DNA of 64,000 nucleotides from Candidatus Saccharimonadota bacterium (GTDB lineage: Bacteria; Patescibacteriota; Saccharimonadia; Saccharimonadales; Saccharimonadaceae), in the NCBI GenBank assembly GCA_028286395.1, contig JAQBRS010000003.1, forward strand, positions 62,001 through 126,000, read 5' to 3'. Below the pieces are notes generated by a model, which saw nothing but the letters and a program-made list of their open reading frames with translations, did not search any database and was not told the origin of the DNA. Positions 59,035-64,000 of this stretch are shown piece by piece. Each line of letters begins with the position of its first letter. Position 1 is the first letter of the stretch. Position numbers and translations under genes: made by a program.

Positions 59035-60657
59035 ATGGGAAGAACGTCGGAACAAGAGAACACTCAAGATTCTGAAAGTACGCAGGAGCGTCGTGAGGCA
59101 CTCGCTGTCCTAGATCCACGCGATCCGATTGATGCCGAAATCATTAGATACAAAACAAAAATACATAAAGAGGAAACACCAACACAACTCGAGCAAAAAG
59201 AGCTCATACGAACCATCCGCTTCGACGAAGACCAAACCGCTGCAGACAAACTCGTCGCCATCAATAAAGGTTTCATCGCGACAATCGCTTATCAATTTAA
59301 ATCCGAGACATTTAATAATACCGAGGAACTTTTTGAAGCCGGATCTGTCGCGCTCCTTGAAGCCGCGACGCACTACGGCCTAACTGCTTCAAGGGTCAGC
59401 TTCACAAATTACGCTGCAGCGCATATTCAAAATACGTTGAAAGGGGTTGCTCCGGAAGTTCAGGCCCCATACCTTATTAATGACGAGCCGCAACCGCTTT
59501 TAACTATCTACAAATTCCTCTCGACACTGAAAGCAATGAAAAGGTCTGAGTTGGACGAACATACAAGAACAACCATTCTCTCACATGCGGATCTCGTATC
59601 GCTACTTCCGTTAACCGACGAGGAACTCTTCGAAAAAAGAGGATTGAACTCTAGCACATTCTACAAGAACTTGCATTCACTGTACGAAACGCTTGGCATC
59701 CCTAACCGAGCCAGCCTCGCACTTGTAAGCAAAAAAGCAGGTATTGAATTCGACATAGCGCCAATTCCGAAAGGGACCCACTTTACGCCAACTGAACGAA
59801 GGATTGCTCCATATCTGCATCTTAAGTTTGCGGAAGCTGCAAAGATCCTCGACTATAGCGAAGAGAGTGTAGAGCGTGTTTCAACCGGTCTTCGCGCAAA
59901 ACTTGGTGCACGAAGTCGAACAGAACTCGTGCTGATGCTTGATACAGCCGACCTGCGTGAACCAGCACCAAAACCAAAAGAAGTCGAAGAATTTACGTCA
60001 TATGAATTAAAGGTACTTCCATTTATCCAGCACGAAACATCAGTCATTATGCAATTAACAGGACTCACAAATAGTGGTGTTCAAACCGCCCTCAATAAAG
60101 CGTTCAAACGAACGGGGACGAACTCACGCCAAGCATTAGCGCTTAATTTGTTAGAACGTGGCTTTCCGCTTGCAGTCGCACCACCAAAAGATTCGCTGAG
60201 TGCGCTCTTTCATGAAAAGCAAATGGACGTACTGAAAAACCTCCAGCTTGAAAGATCAGAAGTTGCACGCTTAGGCGACATGACCGAAAGCGCAGTTTCC
60301 TCATTCATTTACGAAGCACAACAAAAAACGGGCGCACGCACCCAAATAGAATTACTCCTTATGGCGCATCTCTACGATACGGGCGAGCGACGAGCGAAAG
60401 ATGAACGAACGAAGCATGAAAGACTTGCCGAGAAGCTAGGCTGGGGAACGCTCAATGCCGAACGCCTGAACGGACTCCTTGATACGCTTAACCCAAAACA
60501 ACAAACACTTATAAAAAGTTATTACTTATCCGGTGAAGAAGTCACCTGGAATGCAATTGCCAAAGGATTGGGAATTGATACCCACGTCGCGATCAGCACT
60601 GCGCACTATGGGCTTCTTCGTATGAGAAATCGTCTTGAAACCGATTCTGCCGCCTAA
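59035..60657 (+). CDS. Sigma-70-like protein with four LuxR-type HTH repeats
   Basis: A 540-residue protein with an order I do not know from any described sigma factor. Residues 70-136 read as sigma region 2 (LVAINKGFIATIAYQF, NNTEELFEAGSVALLEAATH, RVSFTNYAAAHIQNTL). Residues 183-446 hold four LuxR-like helix-turn-helix repeats, each ending in a G-x3-R-x2-L signature: LGIPNRASLAL, LGARSRTELVL, TGTNSRQALAL and TGARTQIELLL, with their Gly at 221, 291, 361 and 433. Residues 477-533 read as sigma region 4 (LLDTLNPKQQTLIKSYYLSG, then WNAIAKGLGIDTHVAISTAH). TATAAT lies about 11 nt before ATG 59035. Likely a DNA-binding transcription initiation factor. Confidence 0.72.
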   Translation: MGRTSEQENTQDSESTQERREALAVLDPRDPIDAEIIRYKTKIHKEETPTQLEQKELIRTIRFDEDQTAADKLVAINKGFIATIAYQFKSETFNNTEELFEAGSVALLEAATHYGLTASRVSFTNYAAAHIQNTLKGVAPEVQAPYLINDEPQPLLTIYKFLSTLKAMKRSELDEHTRTTILSHADLVSLLPLTDEELFEKRGLNSSTFYKNLHSLYETLGIPNRASLALVSKKAGIEFDIAPIPKGTHFTPTERRIAPYLHLKFAEAAKILDYSEESVERVSTGLRAKLGARSRTELVLMLDTADLREPAPKPKEVEEFTSYELKVLPFIQHETSVIMQLTGLTNSGVQTALNKAFKRTGTNSRQALALNLLERGFPLAVAPPKDSLSALFHEKQMDVLKNLQLERSEVARLGDMTESAVSSFIYEAQQKTGARTQIELLLMAHLYDTGERRAKDERTKHERLAEKLGWGTLNAERLNGLLDTLNPKQQTLIKSYYLSGEEVTWNAIAKGLGIDTHVAISTAHYGLLRMRNRLETDSAA

Positions 60658-60697
60658 GACGCTTTGTTGTGCAAGCGATATGCACGAAATAGACCGA

Positions 60698-61153
60698 CTA
60701 TTCAACGCGTCGCGCAAATAACTCTTCCGTTTCATGCATAAAGATCTCGGCAGTCTTTGGCCCGACACCATAGAGTGTCTGGAGTCGTTTCGAAAACTCA
60801 TCTTCGTCGAGGCTACTATCGAACATTAATACTAATGAGCCTTCGTATTCACTGACGAGTCGCTCCATGCAGCGATGCAGTGCGTGTGCGGTTACTTCGT
60901 CGTAGCGCGTGTATTTGCCCTCATCGAGAATAGTTTTTAGTTGCCAATGTGTCATATCAAGGATTGCCCATGGGGTATCAATCTTTCTTTCGATAAATAT
61001 CCGCCAGGTGTTAATAGCGACCGTCGACTGAATCGGCTTTCCAAAAAGAAACGACAGCAAAAACCAACGAAACAGGTCGTCGTCGCCAGAGGTGACATCA
61101 AGCCCAAATTCTTCAGCAGTATGAACCGGCTTCGGTTTTTTCTCTCGTACCAT
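60698..61153 (-). CDS. HhH-motif protein, possible DNA glycosylase-like fold
   Basis: A 151-residue protein with a C-terminal helix-hairpin-helix (RLQTLYGVGPKTAEIFMHE) and helical N-terminal half (FRWFLLSFLFGKPIQSTVAI, then MTHWQLKTILDEGKY), similar to the endonuclease III/HhH-GPD layout. The catalytic Lys/Asp pattern and the Fe-S cysteines are not evident, so activity is uncertain. The frame is open to 61207; ATG 61153 lies 7 nt after TATAAT on the minus strand. It is divergent from the HrpA-like helicase with interleaved promoters. Confidence 0.7.
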   Translation of the reverse strand: MVREKKPKPVHTAEEFGLDVTSGDDDLFRWFLLSFLFGKPIQSTVAINTWRIFIERKIDTPWAILDMTHWQLKTILDEGKYTRYDEVTAHALHRCMERLVSEYEGSLVLMFDSSLDEDEFSKRLQTLYGVGPKTAEIFMHETEELFARRVE

Positions 61154-61155
61154 TA

Positions 61156-61181
61156 GCACTATTATACGGTACAATGAAGCT
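61156..61181. promoter_or_regulatory. Interleaved divergent leaderless promoters
   Basis: On the minus strand TATAAT occupies 61166-61161, serving ATG 61153 (7 nt). On the plus strand TACAAT occupies 61170-61175, serving ATG 61182 (6 nt). The -10 boxes are 3 nt apart, so each -35 region falls in the other gene's start and polymerases cannot bind both at once. Confidence 0.65.
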
Positions 61182-63530
61182 ATGGAGATTCCCGAATCTA
61201 GCTTCATTACAGACTTACCGATCTACGATTACCATACAGCTATCACCGAAGCTGTCGATGCCAATCAAGTCACCATTATCACTGCCGAAACCGGTGCAGG
61301 TAAAAGCACCCAGGTACCGCAATATCTTGCCGATCACGGCTATAGCAAAGTTATCGTCACGCAACCCCGTATCCTTGCCGCACGAAACTTGTCAAAACGT
61401 GTTCGCGAAGAGTGGGAAGCACGTACGCATGAAAATGCCGAACACGTCATTGGGTACCGTACCGCTCACGAGCGTGATGACAATCCTGGCACACAAATTC
61501 TGTATTGTACCGACGGGCTACAATTGGTTCGTGAAATTACGGGTGCAGGCACAACTGATAACCAAGTCCTGATTCTCGACGAAGTGCATGAGTGGAACGA
61601 AAACATGGAGGTCCTTGTTGCCTGGGCAAAGAAACGTTGCCTCGAAGATCCTCATTTCAAAGTGGTGATCATGAGCGCAACCATCGATACCGCGCCATTA
61701 GCCACATTCTTTAATACCACTGCAGTAATCACTGTTCCAGGACGAAGCTTTGCAGTAAAAAAACGTCTTGGTTCCGACATCATTGCTGAAATCTTAAACA
61801 AGATCGAAACAACGAACAGTAATATCCTCGTCTTCCTGCCTGGTAAATCCGAAATCCAAAATGTAAGTGATGCAATTGCGAAAAAAGCCTCTGCTGCAAG
61901 CATTCCCGTTATTCCATTGCACTCGCAACTGGAGGCAACTGCCCAACAAGAAGCGTTCGCCAACTATCCAAATGGAAAGATCATCTTGGCGACAAACATT
62001 GCTCAGACAAGTGTCACAATTGACGACATTGACGTCGTCATCGACAGTGGACTAGAGCGACGTAGTGAAGTACGGAACGGCGTTGAAGGCTTATTCATTG
62101 CACAGATCTCACAAGCGGATTCTTTGCAACGTGCTGGCCGTGCGGGACGTACCAAAGAAGGGGAGTATATCCTCGCGCCATACGACGTCATGCCGTGTTT
62201 ACGATTTGAAGAACGACCCGAATACGGAACACCTGAAATTCTAAGAAAACACATTGATCGACTCGTATTACGCTTAGCGAATATTGGTATCGACATTGAA
62301 TCACTCGATTTTTATCACGATCCAAGCAAGGGTGCCATACGTCGCGCAAAGCAAACTTTGATTGCACTTGGTGCAATTACCTATGCGGGAGACGTGACGA
62401 GTATCGGTCGTAAAATGGAGCGCTACCCAGTCGAATCAAGTTACGCACGTATGATCGTAGAATCAGAATTGTATGGTCACGAAGTCCAAACAAAATTGGC
62501 AGCCATTATTGCGATCCAGGAAGTCGGTGGCATCGCCAAAGGCGGCACTCGCTACACGGGTTGGCATAAGTATACGAAACAAAAACGATCGGATCTTTTA
62601 GCACAGTATGACCTGTATTTAGCCTTGCCGAATATTTATCCCGATGACTATGAAGACCTAGGCATCATCAGTAAAAATGTCACGAAAGCCCGTGAAGTCA
62701 TGGAACGTCTGAGTAGTGACCTAGCTGACATTGACGTAGACGATTCTTTGTTAACACCAATCACCGAAGACGAGCAAAACTTCCTGATGCGTTGTATCGT
62801 GGCGGGACAAATTGATCAGCTTTGGACAGTTGATGCCGAAGGAAATGCTACGCACATCTCAGCGAGGGTGACGCGTGAACTATCCGCAACCACTGTTGTC
62901 AGGAATCCGACGCTCATTGCTGGGACACCATTTGATCTTGAGGTTCCAACGCGCGACGGCACGCTGCAAACGCTCCACCTGGTGCAGGGGATTACGGCTG
63001 TGAATACAGAATGGCTTATCGACCTCGCGCCAGAACAATTCGCGACCAAACGAGGCAAAATGGTCTACGATCCACGATCGGGCAGTTTGGTAATTCGACA
63101 ACAAATTCGTGCTGGCAAACAAGTCTTTGAAGGCACGGGCATTCCTGTGACACAAAACACTCGACAGAACCAAAAGTTTTTTCAAGAAGCACTGGCAAAG
63201 TGGGTCTACGAACAATTAGAAAAAGAACGGTATGCCTTAACCAGCTCGCATAGCAAGCGCATTCCACAGGTACCATATCCTCAAGTTCGTCGTTTAGTAT
63301 CATCACTCGCCAGTAACAGTATCACCCTCGAATCAATCTCACCAAGCAAACGCCAGCAGTTATCCGAGTTATCGAAACTTGCCACACACTTCGGCGTCGA
63401 CTTTATGAATCAAGTTGCTTCAACCTTCAGAAAAGAACACACGCCAGGACGACACCACGCACATCGCGGATGGAAGCCAGGGCATAAACAACGAGAATCA
63501 AAACGCGACAATCGGCGTCGGTTTGATTGA
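61182..63530 (+). CDS. DEAH-type RNA helicase (HrpA/HrpB-like)
   Basis: A 782-residue helicase: Walker A TAETGAGKSTQVPQYL, motif II LDEVHEWN (DEVH), SAT in IMSATIDTAP, motif V ATNIAQTSVTIDDIDVVID, motif VI QRAGRAGRT, then winged-helix/ratchet and OB-like C-terminal parts, with a basic His/Arg-rich tail (HTPGRHHAHRGWKPG). It probably remodels structured RNA or ribosomes. The glycine-rich signatures agree with the DEAH family, not DEAD. TACAAT ends 6 nt before ATG 61182. Confidence 0.9.
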   Translation: MEIPESSFITDLPIYDYHTAITEAVDANQVTIITAETGAGKSTQVPQYLADHGYSKVIVTQPRILAARNLSKRVREEWEARTHENAEHVIGYRTAHERDDNPGTQILYCTDGLQLVREITGAGTTDNQVLILDEVHEWNENMEVLVAWAKKRCLEDPHFKVVIMSATIDTAPLATFFNTTAVITVPGRSFAVKKRLGSDIIAEILNKIETTNSNILVFLPGKSEIQNVSDAIAKKASAASIPVIPLHSQLEATAQQEAFANYPNGKIILATNIAQTSVTIDDIDVVIDSGLERRSEVRNGVEGLFIAQISQADSLQRAGRAGRTKEGEYILAPYDVMPCLRFEERPEYGTPEILRKHIDRLVLRLANIGIDIESLDFYHDPSKGAIRRAKQTLIALGAITYAGDVTSIGRKMERYPVESSYARMIVESELYGHEVQTKLAAIIAIQEVGGIAKGGTRYTGWHKYTKQKRSDLLAQYDLYLALPNIYPDDYEDLGIISKNVTKAREVMERLSSDLADIDVDDSLLTPITEDEQNFLMRCIVAGQIDQLWTVDAEGNATHISARVTRELSATTVVRNPTLIAGTPFDLEVPTRDGTLQTLHLVQGITAVNTEWLIDLAPEQFATKRGKMVYDPRSGSLVIRQQIRAGKQVFEGTGIPVTQNTRQNQKFFQEALAKWVYEQLEKERYALTSSHSKRIPQVPYPQVRRLVSSLASNSITLESISPSKRQQLSELSKLATHFGVDFMNQVASTFRKEHTPGRHHAHRGWKPGHKQRESKRDNRRRFD

Positions 63531-63568
63531 CATATCAGTTTAAAGATACTATAACAAGTATTAGTATC

Positions 63569-64000
63569 ATGTCGAGAGAAATTGAGTTAAGTAGTAAGCC
63601 CTGGGAACATGTGTCGAGTGATGAACTCGGCTATACTTTTCCTGGACTAAAAATCGAAACTACTCCTTACGAAAATGAACATACCGGCCAACGCTTCAAC
63701 GTATTAGACATCGATGGAAGAAATAGCGAAAATGACCCAACGGTTATCTCGGCTGCTTCATTCAATTATCGAATTGATCCTTTGAAAATACGTGAGCTTT
63801 CAGTCTTTGCTAAACAGTCAAATGCGCGAATACTCTATGCAGAGCAGCCAGGTGTTACTATGGACCTTAAAGATCCGATGCATACACGAGGTGACTTTCA
63901 AACACCCAAACAACTGGTATTGGCATTTGCGGGCAACTTTGACCCGCTTGTTCGCGAACAATTAAAAGCAATCGATAGTGTTGCGCATCTGAAAAATGGC
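63569..64000 (+). CDS. N-terminal part of a protein of unknown function (runs off window)
   Basis: An open frame from ATG 63569 continues to the window end (144 residues). It reads MSREIELSSKPWEHVSSDEL, with later parts such as TVISAASFNYRIDPLKIREL and ARILYAEQPGV, and a final LVLAFAGNFDPLVREQL. The alternation of strands and helices could be an alpha/beta hydrolase, but no nucleophile elbow is seen yet. TATAAC lies 13 nt before the ATG. No function assigned. Confidence 0.55.
   Translation, partial: MSREIELSSKPWEHVSSDELGYTFPGLKIETTPYENEHTGQRFNVLDIDGRNSENDPTVISAASFNYRIDPLKIRELSVFAKQSNARILYAEQPGVTMDLKDPMHTRGDFQTPKQLVLAFAGNFDPLVREQLKAIDSVAHLKNG

Noticed and set aside
1-64000. Possible TGA recoding (code 25 as in Gracilibacteria or Absconditabacteria)
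   Set aside because: TGA acts as a normal stop, e.g. chaB ends at TGA 5138-5140 in an ATGA overlap and the HrpA-like helicase ends at TGA 63528-63530.

Overview
The window looks like a chromosomal piece of a Patescibacteria/CPR genome, most probably Candidatus Saccharibacteria (TM7). The grounds are near half GC content, very tight packing, standard stops including TGA, small streamlined enzymes, FAD-type ThyX with dCTP deaminase and salvage thymidine kinase instead of a full nucleotide pathway, a sortase/surface-protein pair, and many short lineage-specific membrane proteins. The lineage is inferred from gene content, not from a marker search. I see no rRNA, no convincing tRNA, no CRISPR array and no insertion sequence.

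Layout: 1-10.2 kb holds small transporters and membrane proteins, a cupredoxin, a beta-lactamase-fold hydrolase, ASCH, PAP2, ChaB, a YgjP-type protease, a PAS histidine kinase and a GT2 glycosyltransferase. 10.2-22.2 kb is the translation/transcription core (secE, nusG, rplK, rplA, rplJ, rplL), broken into pieces by oppositely oriented genes, with a dTTP module (thyX, dcd, tmk) in the middle. 22.3-24.1 kb holds two GC-rich membrane/exported proteins. 24.2-34.2 kb holds tdk, dnaX, dnaB, a GT39-like enzyme, ybaB-recR, a DHH phosphoesterase and cysS. 34.2-44.8 kb holds an AI-2E-type transporter, a second glycolate/lactate-oxidase paralogue, an HxlR regulator, a two-component system followed by a MacB-like ABC exporter, a GreA-like factor and a P2-type cation ATPase. 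45.1-47.9 kb is a GC-rich surface protein plus sortase operon. 48-64 kb holds a prenyl synthase, MscS, a DEAD-box helicase, a metal-associated group (DUF305, DUF4396), ABC-F, ATP-grasp, flavoreductase, YaaA, a sigma-like protein, an HhH protein and an HrpA-like helicase.

Two expression styles are visible. About 25 genes, mostly enzymes and membrane proteins, carry a TATAAT-like -10 box (often TGNTATAAT) ending 6-11 nt before the start codon, which implies leaderless mRNAs; this moved several starts relative to the longest open frame. Ribosomal genes and a GC-rich class of surface or unknown genes instead have real leaders, Shine-Dalgarno sites, structured 5' UTRs and strong terminators. The rplJL leader carries an L10-type motif and an attenuator.

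The most unusual gene is at 59035-60657. Sigma-70 region 2-like and region 4-like ends flank four LuxR-type helix-turn-helix repeats spaced almost exactly 70 residues apart. Also notable are DnaX and RecR without their usual zinc-binding cysteines, a tandem ThyX, a DUF305 gene frameshifted in an A7 run, and a sortase lacking the usual catalytic arginine.
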